Shown here: positions 46,369-55,733 of the stretch, piece by piece | How the letters are laid out: every line of letters begins with the position of its first letter | Position numbering within the stretch: the stretch's first letter is position 1 | Assembly: GCA_029941885.1 (NCBI GenBank) | Contig: JAPYTP010000005.1 | Location: 1 to 64,000 of the forward strand | DNA: 64,000 nt | From: Myxococcota bacterium | GTDB lineage: Bacteria; Myxococcota_A; UBA9160; UBA4427 | Reading direction: 5' to 3' | Made by a program: the position numbers and the translations under genes | Notes under the pieces: model-generated | Told to the model about the DNA's origin: nothing | Databases searched by the model: none | What the model saw: the letters and a program-made list of their open reading frames with translations, nothing else

Positions 46369-46710
46369 CTAACGATCGCCCTCGCGAAATCCACGCGGGT
46401 CGGTTTCCCGGTAGCGTGGATCCGAGGGCTCTCGCATCGAGGCGAGCAGCGGCTCGAGCCCGTTTTCCTTGATCACGTAGAGCGTCTCGAGGAGCATGCC
46501 AAGGCGACCCCGCGGATATCCCTTCTTCTGGAACCAGACCAGATAGGGCTCCGGCAGGTCGATCAACCGCGTCCCCGCGTAGCGGCCGAAGGGCATCTTC
46601 ATGCGCGCGATCTGAATCAACAGCTCGGGATCCGGCTCGCTCGAAGTATCCCCGCACGCGCCCTTGGACGCGTCTCCCGGTGCTCTTCCCTGTTTCTCCG
46701 TCGACGGCAT
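46369..46710 (-). CDS. DUF3820 small protein
   Basis: About 113 aa. The core MPFGRYAGTRLIDLPEPYLVWF followed by KKGYPRGRLG is the DUF3820 domain, whose biochemical role is unknown. The first 40 residues are low-complexity. Start at ATG 46710 or 46728; neither has a strong ribosome-binding site. It converges on the thiolase-like gene with nine bases between and is divergent from the FAD dehydrogenase. Confidence 0.78.
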   Translation of the reverse strand: MPSTEKQGRAPGDASKGACGDTSSEPDPELLIQIARMKMPFGRYAGTRLIDLPEPYLVWFQKKGYPRGRLGMLLETLYVIKENGLEPLLASMREPSDPRYRETDPRGFREGDR

Positions 46711-46792
46711 CGTCCCATCATGTCGCATCGGCGCCGCGGATGCCCGGCGACATTCCCTTCGTCTATGATCCCGGCCCAGCGAGAGAGGACTC

Positions 46793-48271
46793 ATGAGCCA
46801 GATCAGCCCGACCCACCCCCGCAAACTCGAGGACATCGACGAGTGGCATCTCGAGACCGATGTCGCAATCGTCGGCTTTGGCGGCGCCGGGGGCTGCGCG
46901 GCAATCGAAGCGGCGGACCAGGGAGCCGACGTCACGATCTTCGAGGTCGCGGCCGCGAGCGGTGGTTCCACCGCGCTCTCGAGTGCCGAGATCTACATGG
47001 GTGGAGGCGGAGGCACTCGGGTCCAGCGGGCCTGCGGTTACGAGGACTCCACCGAAGATCTCTTCAACTATCTGATGCTGGCTCAGGGCGACCTCGCCGA
47101 CGAAGAACGTATCCGTCTCTACTCAGAAGGCAGCCTCGACCATTTCAATTGGATCGTCGGCCTGGGCGTTCCTTACAAGGACTCGGAGTACAAGAACAAG
47201 GCCATCGTTGCACTCACCGATGATTGCCTTCTCTACACGGGCAACGAGAAAGCCTGGCCCTTTCGAGACGTCGCCAAGCCCTGCCCTCGCGGACACAACC
47301 TCGAAGTCGAGGGCGACAACGGCGGTCCGATGTTCATGGAGACCGTGACCCGACAGGTCGAATCCCGGGGCGTGCGGATCGAATACAACGCGCGGGTACT
47401 GACGCTGATCGCCGATGAACACGGGGAAATCCTCGGACTCGTCGTTCGCATAGACGGTGAGCAACGCCACGTTCGCGCCCGCAAAGGTGTTCTCCTCGCG
47501 ACCGGCGGCTTCTCCATGAACCGGGAAATGTGGAGGCACTACTCCCCGAAAGTCGCGAATCGCGCCATCCCGATCGGCAATCCCTTCGACGACGGCGGCG
47601 GAATCCGGATGGGACAGGGGGCTGGGGGTTCGCTCCTGCACATGAATCAGAGTTTCGTGACGATTCCCTACTACCCACCGGCGTCCCACACCTTCGGCAT
47701 CCTCATCAACGCCCAGGGCCAACGTTTCATCAACGAAGACGTCTACCACGCGCGCATCGCGGCCAACAACATCCAACAGCTGCAGACCGGGAACGCCGTC
47801 TACCTGATCATCGGCGAGAGGCACTGGGAACAGCCGAACATGCTCGGCGGAGAGATCGCGACCGCCGGTGACAAGATCGAGGAGATCGCGGAGGAGATCG
47901 ACCTCCCGGTGGACAACCTCACGCATACCTTCAATCACTACAATGAAAACGCCGCTCGGGGCGAAGATCCGCTCTTTCACAAACAAGCCGAGTGGCTCGA
48001 ACCCATCGAACCCACGATCGCCGCGGTCAACATCACACCGGGCCAGCACGGACTCTACGTCGGATTTACGCTCGGCGGACTCGAGACCCGACCGACGGGC
48101 GAGGTTCTCACGATGGACGGCGATGTCGTGCCCGGGCTCTATGCCGCAGGACGCGCGACCTGCGGCCTGCCGCGACGCGCCGAGGGCTACGGCAGCGGAA
48201 TGTCGGTCGGGGACGTGACCTTCTTCGGTCGCAAGGCCGGCGGGCAGGTCGCCCATCGCAAGACGGGCTGA
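46793..48271 (+). CDS. FAD-dependent dehydrogenase, 3-oxosteroid/fumarate reductase type
   Basis: 492 aa flavoprotein. Dinucleotide loop GFGGAGG at 28-34, an FAD signature ending GLYAAGRATCGLPR, and GYGSGMSVGDVTFFGRKAG, as in FAD-dependent steroid 4(5)-dehydrogenases and related fumarate-reductase-fold enzymes. No signal peptide. It would introduce or remove a ring double bond. The steroid assignment is by resemblance only; aromatic or terpenoid substrates fit as well. It converges on an amidohydrolase 14 bases away. Confidence 0.85.
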   Translation: MSQISPTHPRKLEDIDEWHLETDVAIVGFGGAGGCAAIEAADQGADVTIFEVAAASGGSTALSSAEIYMGGGGGTRVQRACGYEDSTEDLFNYLMLAQGDLADEERIRLYSEGSLDHFNWIVGLGVPYKDSEYKNKAIVALTDDCLLYTGNEKAWPFRDVAKPCPRGHNLEVEGDNGGPMFMETVTRQVESRGVRIEYNARVLTLIADEHGEILGLVVRIDGEQRHVRARKGVLLATGGFSMNREMWRHYSPKVANRAIPIGNPFDDGGGIRMGQGAGGSLLHMNQSFVTIPYYPPASHTFGILINAQGQRFINEDVYHARIAANNIQQLQTGNAVYLIIGERHWEQPNMLGGEIATAGDKIEEIAEEIDLPVDNLTHTFNHYNENAARGEDPLFHKQAEWLEPIEPTIAAVNITPGQHGLYVGFTLGGLETRPTGEVLTMDGDVVPGLYAAGRATCGLPRRAEGYGSGMSVGDVTFFGRKAGGQVAHRKTG

Positions 48272-48285
48272 TCCGCTTCTACTCT

Positions 48286-49518
48286 CTAGGAGAGCCCGAG
48301 GAATCCGAGTCCATTCGTCCGCATGAATTGCTCGACCTCTGCCGGTGCGAGACCTTTTACGTCCGCGAGGTAGTCGAGCGGTGTGACCTTGCCCTCACCG
48401 TGCGGCCAGTCCGACCCAAAGACCAACCGGTCGATTCCGATCGCATCCACCAGGTCTCTCATGGATGATTCGTAGAAGGGCTCATAGAAGGGCGAAACGT
48501 AGAGAAACTCCCGAAGGATCTCTGAGGGCTTCGCTTCGAGTGCACCACCCGGCCATCGTGTGCTCGGTTGGGTGTAATGCATGATGTGGTCGAGATCCTT
48601 CATCAACTGGGGAACCCACCCCGAGCCATTTTCGATCGATGCAACGCGAAGGCCCGGAAAACGGCCGAATAGATTATTGAAGACGAGCGACGCGATCGTG
48701 TCGATGATCGGGCGCTGCATGAAGGTCGTGAACCATTGGAACGCGGAAAAGCTTCCCATCGTCGAATCTGTCGCTTCGCCCCAGAGTCTCGAAATCTCCG
48801 TTTCGTAGGTCGACAGGCTCACGTGGAAGATGACCGGCACGTTCGCCTCCTGGATCCGGGCCCAAAAGGGATCGAAATGGGGGTCAGCCGGTGAACGTCC
48901 CCGGAAGGGCCCGGTCCGGAGCATCACGAGACGTGCTCCCTCCACGAGCACACGATCGAGTTCAGCGATCGCGAGATCGACGTCCAACAGGCTCAGCGTG
49001 GCTGGCACGAAGAGCCGATCACAATAGTTGAATCCCCAATCTTCGTGCGCCCAGCGGTTGTAGGCGCGAAGGTTCGCGAAGCCCGCCTCCGGGTCGGTTG
49101 CGAACTCGTTCTCGAAAAAGAAGGACGAGAACATCACGCAGGCCTGGACGCCGAACTGGTCGAGTTTGGCGAGACGGGCGTCCCGGTCTCGGAAGGCGGG
49201 GTCCGACTTCGAATCGATCAGCCGCGCTTCGGTGAGACCTCCGCTCTCGCGCGTCGCCATCAGTCGGCGGAGATCTCCCGGCTCGAGCACGTAGTCCAGG
49301 GGACGCCGATCGAATGTGAGTGGCCGATCGCCCGCATACCAGCTTCGCCGACCCTCCCCCTCGTCCCGGATGTGCACGGCACGATCGCGAAATTGACTCT
49401 CGAGATGACGAGTGCAGCAATCATCCGGCTCGTAGTAGTGGTGATCGATGTCGATGATCGGGTAGTCGAGTCGAACATCGGATTGGGTCGGTCGAGAGTC
49501 GGACGTGCCGGAATTCAT
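48286..49518 (-). CDS. Amidohydrolase-2 family metal-dependent hydrolase
   Basis: 410 aa. The metal motif IIDIDHHYYEP is present, with the family core SIENGSGWVPQLMKDLD and VFGSDWPHGEG. ATG 49518 follows GGGAGG; the frame runs open to 49689 inside the carboxylesterase. It is 13 bases after the carboxylesterase stop, likely co-transcribed with it and the WS/DGAT gene. Substrate unknown. Confidence 0.87.
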   Translation of the reverse strand: MNSGTSDSRPTQSDVRLDYPIIDIDHHYYEPDDCCTRHLESQFRDRAVHIRDEGEGRRSWYAGDRPLTFDRRPLDYVLEPGDLRRLMATRESGGLTEARLIDSKSDPAFRDRDARLAKLDQFGVQACVMFSSFFFENEFATDPEAGFANLRAYNRWAHEDWGFNYCDRLFVPATLSLLDVDLAIAELDRVLVEGARLVMLRTGPFRGRSPADPHFDPFWARIQEANVPVIFHVSLSTYETEISRLWGEATDSTMGSFSAFQWFTTFMQRPIIDTIASLVFNNLFGRFPGLRVASIENGSGWVPQLMKDLDHIMHYTQPSTRWPGGALEAKPSEILREFLYVSPFYEPFYESSMRDLVDAIGIDRLVFGSDWPHGEGKVTPLDYLADVKGLAPAEVEQFMRTNGLGFLGLS

Positions 49519-49531
49519 CCCCACAGCCTCC

Positions 49532-51394
49532 CTACGACCCGTTCTGGTGGGACAGCGAGGGGAAGAAGAGCCGGGAGTCGAGCGGCCACTCGCGACACGC
49601 CCCCTCGCCGATCTCCGCGTACTCCTCGACCGTGAGTGCCTCGCTCCACTGAACGAAATTGCGGAAGACGCGACAGCGCTCCTCGTCATTCAGGAGACGC
49701 GGATCCTTGGCCGCCCGAGCCAACACGAATTCCTGATCGATCCCATCCGTCCCCATTTCGATCCCGCCATCCCGGTCGGAATCGAAGACGAGATATTTGC
49801 TCCCGGACTCCCCCTCTGTCCAGGGCTTCCATTCCGGAAGGTCGCCCCCCTGCCCGGTGCCCGGACGGAGCGTGTGCGCAAAATTCGCCCAATAGGAGCG
49901 CATCTGTCGGGAGAGGCGCGCCGCTGAGGGCTGATCCTCGAAGACGAAGCGGTTGGCGAAGCCGAGATCGGTCAGTCCGAAGACGAAAAGCATCTCGACC
50001 GCATGCGCCGCACCGATCAGCTTCGACAGGTCCATACCGAGCACGCTCGGTTCCTCGTCCCAATCGAAACGATAGGCCCAAACCGATGAACCCTGTACCT
50101 TGCGCATCGCCGAAATCGGTTCATCCGCCCCCATTGCCCGCCAGATCAAGCCTCCGTACTCACCCTCGACATCATAGAGTCGTTCGCTCTTGAATCCGCT
50201 CGGCATTCCGAAAGTCGTCTCGAGATGGGGAGAGTTCATCGCGAAGAAGAGTTTGCTCTCCTCGCGATTCGTGCCCGCGATGAACGGCACCGCGTTGTAC
50301 GTGCCCCGAGTCGCGAACAAGTCGATCGGCTCTCCAACGCTGATCACGTGTCCATCCTGGAACATATTGGGCGTGATATAGATCGGCATCGCACCCTCCA
50401 TCAATTCGATGAAGGGCGTGAGCATTTCCTCCGTCGAGAAACCACGCAGGAAGACGTTGATCTCGGCCGGAGTCATGGAGGCTGCAACCTGCTTCGCGGT
50501 CGCGCGATCCGCCGCGCGCCCCGTCTGCCGAAGCAGCGCGAGGACCAGCTCCCGAGAAGATCCGGGAATTCCCGGTGCGTTCGGGTCGTCGGTGTAATTC
50601 TCCGATTCATCTCGGGTCATCGTCGTCGGCGTCCCGCTCTCGCTGATTGCGGCGTGAAAGAGGCCCTTCGCCGGCGGCGAGACGAGCAGCGAGAAGACGT
50701 TCATTCCCCCCGCGGACTCGCCGAAGATCGTGACGCGATCGGGATTCCCGCCAAAGGCGGCGATATTGTCCCGCACCCACTCGAGCCCACGAATCATGTC
50801 GAGGGTCCCGAAATTCCCCGATGCATCTTCGGGGGATGCGGCCGCCTCGCGAAGCGCGGGATGAGACAGCCAGCCAAAGATTCCCAGGCGATAGTTGATC
50901 GTGACGACGATGACCCCGTTATCCCGGGCGAGCGCCTCGGGCGGCAGCTGGTTGCCAGCGCCCATACTATTGCCGCCGCCGTGGATCCAATACATGACAG
51001 GCAATCGATCCGATCCCGTGGGCACCGCCTCCGCCGCCATTGCGGGGGCATAGACGTCCAGATAGAGACAGTCCTCGCCGCCCATCACGGGGTCTCCACC
51101 CAACTGAGAACACTCGGAGCCCGATACGAGTGCGGGACGTACGCCCTGCCAGGGCTGCGCGGGTCGCGGTGCGCGCCACCTCGAGTCGCCGACGGGGGGG
51201 GCGGCGTAGGGCAGGCCGCGCCAGGCCTGAACCGCCCCGTCCTCACTCGAGGTTCCGATCAACGCCCCCTGTGCAACAGTCCGCGCGCTCGCTTCGTCGG
51301 GGGTCGGGATCGAGTCGCTACAACCCACTAGCATCAGGACGGAAGCCAGCAGAGCCGCGGCGGAAGGGGTTCTTCTGTGACGGAATCGAATCAT
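49532..51394 (-). CDS. Type B carboxylesterase lipoprotein
   Basis: 620 aa. A lipoprotein leader (ALLASVLMLVGC, C25) predicts membrane anchoring outside the cytoplasm. The carboxylesterase nucleophile is S227 in GESAGG, with oxyanion WIHGGG and later GTNREESK and GAAHAVEM as probable acid and histidine regions. It hydrolyses carboxylic esters and would release acids or alcohols at the envelope. Between WS/DGAT (55 bases) and an amidohydrolase (13 bases), all on the minus strand. Confidence 0.92.
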   Translation of the reverse strand: MIRFRHRRTPSAAALLASVLMLVGCSDSIPTPDEASARTVAQGALIGTSSEDGAVQAWRGLPYAAPPVGDSRWRAPRPAQPWQGVRPALVSGSECSQLGGDPVMGGEDCLYLDVYAPAMAAEAVPTGSDRLPVMYWIHGGGNSMGAGNQLPPEALARDNGVIVVTINYRLGIFGWLSHPALREAAASPEDASGNFGTLDMIRGLEWVRDNIAAFGGNPDRVTIFGESAGGMNVFSLLVSPPAKGLFHAAISESGTPTTMTRDESENYTDDPNAPGIPGSSRELVLALLRQTGRAADRATAKQVAASMTPAEINVFLRGFSTEEMLTPFIELMEGAMPIYITPNMFQDGHVISVGEPIDLFATRGTYNAVPFIAGTNREESKLFFAMNSPHLETTFGMPSGFKSERLYDVEGEYGGLIWRAMGADEPISAMRKVQGSSVWAYRFDWDEEPSVLGMDLSKLIGAAHAVEMLFVFGLTDLGFANRFVFEDQPSAARLSRQMRSYWANFAHTLRPGTGQGGDLPEWKPWTEGESGSKYLVFDSDRDGGIEMGTDGIDQEFVLARAAKDPRLLNDEERCRVFRNFVQWSEALTVEEYAEIGEGACREWPLDSRLFFPSLSHQNGS

Positions 51395-51449
51395 GACGAC
51401 TCTCCTCTATTGCCGACCACTCGCGGCGGCATCTTCTTCGGCAGCGCTT

Positions 51450-52889
51450 CTATTCGGAATCCCTCGGCGCGAGCGCGGCATCCCGAAGCTCCTCGTAGGA
51501 TTCGAGGATGCATTGTCGATAGACGTCCGGGTTCGGCATCGCGTCCCGACACGCCCAGAAGCTGAGCAACATTCGACCCTTCTTGTTCACGACGACGCTC
51601 GTCGCCGTATGGAAGAGCGCCACGCCCGGCACCAGGGGTCCGATTCCGAAGCCCTCGACACTCTGGGCACCGGCAAAATAGAGATCCGCACTCGTACCGG
51701 GAACATTCGTGAGAATCGTGTTGAAGGGCGTCGCATTGACTCCCAGGGATGCCTGAACGCGCATCGCGGTGGTCATGATGCCACTCGGGACGGCCTCCAT
51801 GAATTCGAGCGGGATTCGGACGTCCGACGCCTGGGCGTCGGCCTTCGCTTCGACGGCAGCCGCGTGGACCGCGCGCAGGCGGTCTAGCGGATCCGCGACA
51901 TCCGTGCGGAGCATCACACCCATGAAACCGATCACGTTGCCCCCCGTGCCTCGCTCGCTCGGATCCCGCACATCGATCGGGCAGCCGCAGGTCAGACTCT
52001 CGCGCGGTAGCTCTCCAATCGACTCCAGGTATTTTCGAAGCGCACCCGAGACAATCGCGAGCATCGCATCGTTGATGGTCGCTGCGGGGATCGTGCTCTT
52101 GATCGCCCGCACTTCGGAAAAATCGAGAGTGATCGAGTCAAGGACGCGGTGTTGGGAGATCTCCCCGTTGAACCGGGTGGTGGCCTTGCGCTCGGCGACA
52201 GCGCCCCGCTCGGATCGCGGGAGCTTTCGAGCTTGGCTCTTCTGGCCGACGATCCGTCTGGCCAGCTTCAAGATTCGGCGAGGCTTGCGGAGTGCGTTCA
52301 GGTACGCGCGCAGCCCCAGCTCAACGGGCGACGGCGGCGTATGTACGACGCGCTGCTTCTCGGGCTCGATCACGCGCGGCTCGGGGCTGAAGTCGTGGAG
52401 CGCTGCCTGCATCTCGACAGCGCTCGCCCCGTCCATCACACAATGATGAATCTTGTGAAGGATCGCGAAGCTTCTCGGCGGGACCTGGGGAATCTTGTCC
52501 AGACCTTCGATCACGTACAACTCCCAGAGCGGGCGGGAGAGATCGAGCGCACGAGCGTTGATGCGGGCGATCAGGATACAGAGCTGGCGCCAGTCCCCGG
52601 GCTGCGGGAGCGCGATATGTCGAACGTGATATTCGAGATCGAAATCGTCATCGTCGATCAGGTAGGGGCGATCGAGGTCCAGCGGCGCGTGATGGAGTTT
52701 CGATCGAAAGAGCGGTGACAGGTGGAGGCGGGACTCGAGATATCCGAGGACCTGTTTGAAACGAACGATGCCACCCGGTGCAGTGCTCTGGTCGTAGATC
52801 GCGACGCTCGCGATATGCTGCGGCAGGCCTAGTTTCTCGAGTTCGAGAAACGAGTTGTCCTGACCACTCAGCTGCTTGAGTTCACTCAA
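51450..52889 (-). CDS. Wax ester synthase/diacylglycerol acyltransferase (WS/DGAT)
   Basis: 479 aa, full family length. The catalytic HHxxxDG motif is H148-HCVMDG154, and ALDLSRPLWELYVIEGL precedes it as usual. It joins acyl-CoA to long-chain alcohol or diacylglycerol for storage lipid; it acts at the inner membrane. First in a minus-strand unit with the carboxylesterase and an amidohydrolase, which links storage and ester hydrolysis. Divergent from the acyl-CoA dehydrogenase at 53159. Confidence 0.95.
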   Translation of the reverse strand: MSELKQLSGQDNSFLELEKLGLPQHIASVAIYDQSTAPGGIVRFKQVLGYLESRLHLSPLFRSKLHHAPLDLDRPYLIDDDDFDLEYHVRHIALPQPGDWRQLCILIARINARALDLSRPLWELYVIEGLDKIPQVPPRSFAILHKIHHCVMDGASAVEMQAALHDFSPEPRVIEPEKQRVVHTPPSPVELGLRAYLNALRKPRRILKLARRIVGQKSQARKLPRSERGAVAERKATTRFNGEISQHRVLDSITLDFSEVRAIKSTIPAATINDAMLAIVSGALRKYLESIGELPRESLTCGCPIDVRDPSERGTGGNVIGFMGVMLRTDVADPLDRLRAVHAAAVEAKADAQASDVRIPLEFMEAVPSGIMTTAMRVQASLGVNATPFNTILTNVPGTSADLYFAGAQSVEGFGIGPLVPGVALFHTATSVVVNKKGRMLLSFWACRDAMPNPDVYRQCILESYEELRDAALAPRDSE

Positions 52890-53158
52890 CGTCGGCTCCT
52901 CGTCGCAATGCTTCGGCCGGGATGATTCCAGCGAGGGGTTCGCAAATTAGCACAGGGTCTTGAGACGAATTCGGCGCCAAACCCATCGATTCTATCCGCA
53001 GGACGTGATTCACGAAGGCTTCCGGAGTGTTCGGATTTCGGTACCTTCGAACGTCCGGTAGATCGGGGAGGTACGCGGGCCCCTCCCGATCAGAACGTGT
53101 CGCGAGGGCCCCTCCGCCCGCTGGTCCAGACCCGTCAAAGTCACGAGGACGACCACAC

Positions 53159-54478
53159 ATGGCATGGGATTTCTCGACCGAACCCGAGTTCCAGGAGAAG
53201 CTCGATTGGATCCGCGACTTCGTAGACAACACGATCATCCCCCTCGACCTGCTCTGTGAGGGACTGGACCAGGCGCAGCTCGATGAACTCTGGGCGCCAC
53301 TCAAGTACGAGGTCAAGAAACAGGGACTGTGGGCACCGCATCTCGGCCCGGAGGACGGCGGACAGGGGATGGGCCAGATGAGCCTCGCACTCATCCACGA
53401 GATCCTAGGACGACACTCTCTCGCCCCGGAGATCTTCGGCTGCCAGGGACCCGACTCGGGCAACGCCGAGCTTCTGGCGGTCGGTGCGACCGAAGAGCAG
53501 CGCGAGCGATGGCTCTATCCGCTGATTCGAGGCGACGTGCGGAGCACATTTTCGATGACCGAACCGTTCACGGCAAGTTCCGATCCCACGGAGATGAAGA
53601 CCCGGGCTCGTCGCGACGGCGACGAGTGGGTCATCAACGGCCACAAATGGTTTGCCTCCAACGCCTCGGTCTCCGATTTCACCCTGCTCTTCTGCATCAC
53701 CGACCCCGAAGCCCCACCCCACCAGCGCGCGTCGATGATCGTCGTTCCCCGCGGCACTCCGGGCATGACCGTCGTGCGCGACGTCGGCTCGATGGCGCAC
53801 CCGCACACGGCCGAACCCGGCCAGCTCTTCGATCGGATTGGAGGCCACTCGGAAGTACTCTACGAAGATTGCCGCGTGCCGCTCGACCACATCATCGGCG
53901 CGCCGGGCGAGGGTTTCCTGCTCTCGCAGAAACGCCTCGGAGGCGGGCGGATTCATCACGCGATGCGCTGCATCGGCCAGGCCCAATACGCCTTCGAAAT
54001 GATGTGCGAACGTGCGGTTTCGCGGACGACGAAGGGAAAGCCGCTCGGCAAGATGCAAATGGTCCAGGACATGATCGCCATATCCTATACCGAGCTCGAG
54101 ACGGCGCGGCTGATCGTATTGCGCGCGGCCTGGACGATGGACCAACGCGGCGATCACGGTTCGAAGTCGAGAACCGAGATCTCAATGATCAAATATCATG
54201 TGCCCAAGCTCACCCTCGACATCATCGATCGCGCCATCCAGATCCACGGGGCACTCGGCTACACCACGGACATGCCCCTGGAACAGATGTATCGCCAAGG
54301 CCGTGCGCTACGAATCGCCGACGGGGCGGACGAGGTCCACAAGCAGGCGATGGCGCGCCAGGTTCTCAAGGATGTCCAACCCGTCGAAGGTTGGCCGAGT
54401 GAACATCTTCCGACGCGACGCGCAGCGGCCCAGCAGCGCTTCGGTGCACAGGTCGACGCCGTACGAGCGAGGCGCTAG
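53159..54478 (+). CDS. ACAD10/11- or LvaC-like acyl-CoA dehydrogenase
   Basis: 439 aa. Acyl-CoA dehydrogenase fold with FSMTEPFTASSDPTEMKTR and a C-terminal GRALRIADGADEVHKQ. The ADGxDEVH form, instead of the usual EGTNQIQ, is characteristic of the ACAD10/11 group, which includes bacterial LvaC. Those enzymes act on 4-phosphorylated acyl-CoAs made by a partner kinase; the facing gene at 54584 is such a kinase. ATG 53159 is chosen where the family starts; ribosome-binding is weak (CGAGGACG). Confidence 0.9.
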   Translation: MAWDFSTEPEFQEKLDWIRDFVDNTIIPLDLLCEGLDQAQLDELWAPLKYEVKKQGLWAPHLGPEDGGQGMGQMSLALIHEILGRHSLAPEIFGCQGPDSGNAELLAVGATEEQRERWLYPLIRGDVRSTFSMTEPFTASSDPTEMKTRARRDGDEWVINGHKWFASNASVSDFTLLFCITDPEAPPHQRASMIVVPRGTPGMTVVRDVGSMAHPHTAEPGQLFDRIGGHSEVLYEDCRVPLDHIIGAPGEGFLLSQKRLGGGRIHHAMRCIGQAQYAFEMMCERAVSRTTKGKPLGKMQMVQDMIAISYTELETARLIVLRAAWTMDQRGDHGSKSRTEISMIKYHVPKLTLDIIDRAIQIHGALGYTTDMPLEQMYRQGRALRIADGADEVHKQAMARQVLKDVQPVEGWPSEHLPTRRAAAQQRFGAQVDAVRARR

Positions 54479-54583
54479 CGGGTCGAACGGCGATCGATTG
54501 ATGCCTTCCGCCACGAATGCCAGATCGGCTTGGGGCCGGTCTCGGCGAAGCGTCGATATCCCTAAAATCACGGACCCGTCGCG

Positions 54584-55720
54584 TCACGCTCCCAGCGCGC
54601 TTGCCAATTCGAGTCCGCGATTCGCCAGCGGCACGGCGATCTTCCCAAGTTCGATCGCCTGAGTGCCCGCGGCAGTTCCCGCCCGCGCCCGGCCCGCGAT
54701 CCCAAACATGATCCCAGCCGTCCGGAAAAGATGAAACGTAAGATAGAAATCGAGATTCTCGATTTCGCCTCGGCCGGTCAACTCGCAATAGCGCGCGACG
54801 TACTCGGCCTGGCTCGGAATCCCCATCCGCGGAAGATCCGCCGCGTCCAGCCGCGAGAAATCACCGCCCGGCGAGAGACGCTGAGACAGGTGATAGGTCA
54901 GATCTGCTACGGGATGCCCCAACGTCGACAGCTCCCAGTCGAGAACAGCGACGATCCTGCCTTCACTCGGATGGACAACCATGTTATTCAATCCGAAATC
55001 ACCATGAACGATGGTGCTGAAAGGATCCTCGGGAATATTCTCCGGGAGCCACTCCATCAGTCGTTCCATCGAGGAGCACCTCTCGGTGGGGCCCGATGTG
55101 TCCGATCCGTCTCCTTTGGATAGTGAACTCGAATACTGCTTCGACCAGACGTGGATCTGCCGCGCAAAGTAGTTGCCTGGCTTTCCGTAATCCGCGAGGC
55201 CGATCGCCTCGTATTCGATCTGGTGAAGCTTCGCGAGAATCTCGATCTGGGACGAATAGAGCGAGCGTCGCTCTTCGGGACGCCAATCGGGGAGCGTCTG
55301 GTCGACGAGAATCCGCCCGACGACCCTGTCCATCAGGTAGAACTCGGTCCCGATGACCGACTCGTCCTCACAATAGGCCCGCGCCCGCGGCACGGGAAAG
55401 TCGGTGGTCCCGAGCGCCGAAAGGATCCGGAACTCGCGATCCGTGGCATGTGCCGACGAGAGGAGCTTGCCGGGGGGCTTGCGCCGAAGGACCCATTCCC
55501 GAGTGCCGTCCGAGAGCAGATAGGTCGGGTTCGACTGTCCGCCTACGAATTGGCGAACGGCGAGGACACCCTCGAACTCTTCGAGATGAGCGCGAACATA
55601 TTCTTCGAGCTTCGCCACGTCGAGAGCGTGTCGGGGGTCGACCTCCTGAATTCCCGTCCGGATCTGTGTCGGCTTTCGGCGGCCCGGGGGATCCGCCGAT
55701 CGCGTGGCGTCGGAATCCAT
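54584..55720 (-). CDS. ACAD10/11-type acyl-CoA kinase (APH fold)
   Basis: 378 aa aminoglycoside-phosphotransferase fold. Nucleotide-binding segment VLRRKPPGKLL, catalytic loop H239-GD241-FGLNN and metal motif D261-WELSTLGHPVADL. The last is the signature of the ACAD10/11 N-terminal kinase domain and LvaA, which phosphorylate 4-hydroxyacyl-CoA. It ends about 100 bases from the convergent ACAD of the same type. It is 13 bases downstream of an epimerase on the same strand. Confidence 0.9.
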   Translation of the reverse strand: MDSDATRSADPPGRRKPTQIRTGIQEVDPRHALDVAKLEEYVRAHLEEFEGVLAVRQFVGGQSNPTYLLSDGTREWVLRRKPPGKLLSSAHATDREFRILSALGTTDFPVPRARAYCEDESVIGTEFYLMDRVVGRILVDQTLPDWRPEERRSLYSSQIEILAKLHQIEYEAIGLADYGKPGNYFARQIHVWSKQYSSSLSKGDGSDTSGPTERCSSMERLMEWLPENIPEDPFSTIVHGDFGLNNMVVHPSEGRIVAVLDWELSTLGHPVADLTYHLSQRLSPGGDFSRLDAADLPRMGIPSQAEYVARYCELTGRGEIENLDFYLTFHLFRTAGIMFGIAGRARAGTAAGTQAIELGKIAVPLANRGLELASALGA

Positions 55721-55733
55721 CGTCCGGAACGCC

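Noticed and set aside
48282-48294. CTCTC-tag-GAGAG between convergent genes as a terminator
   Set aside because: The stem is only five base pairs and no T-run follows on either strand.
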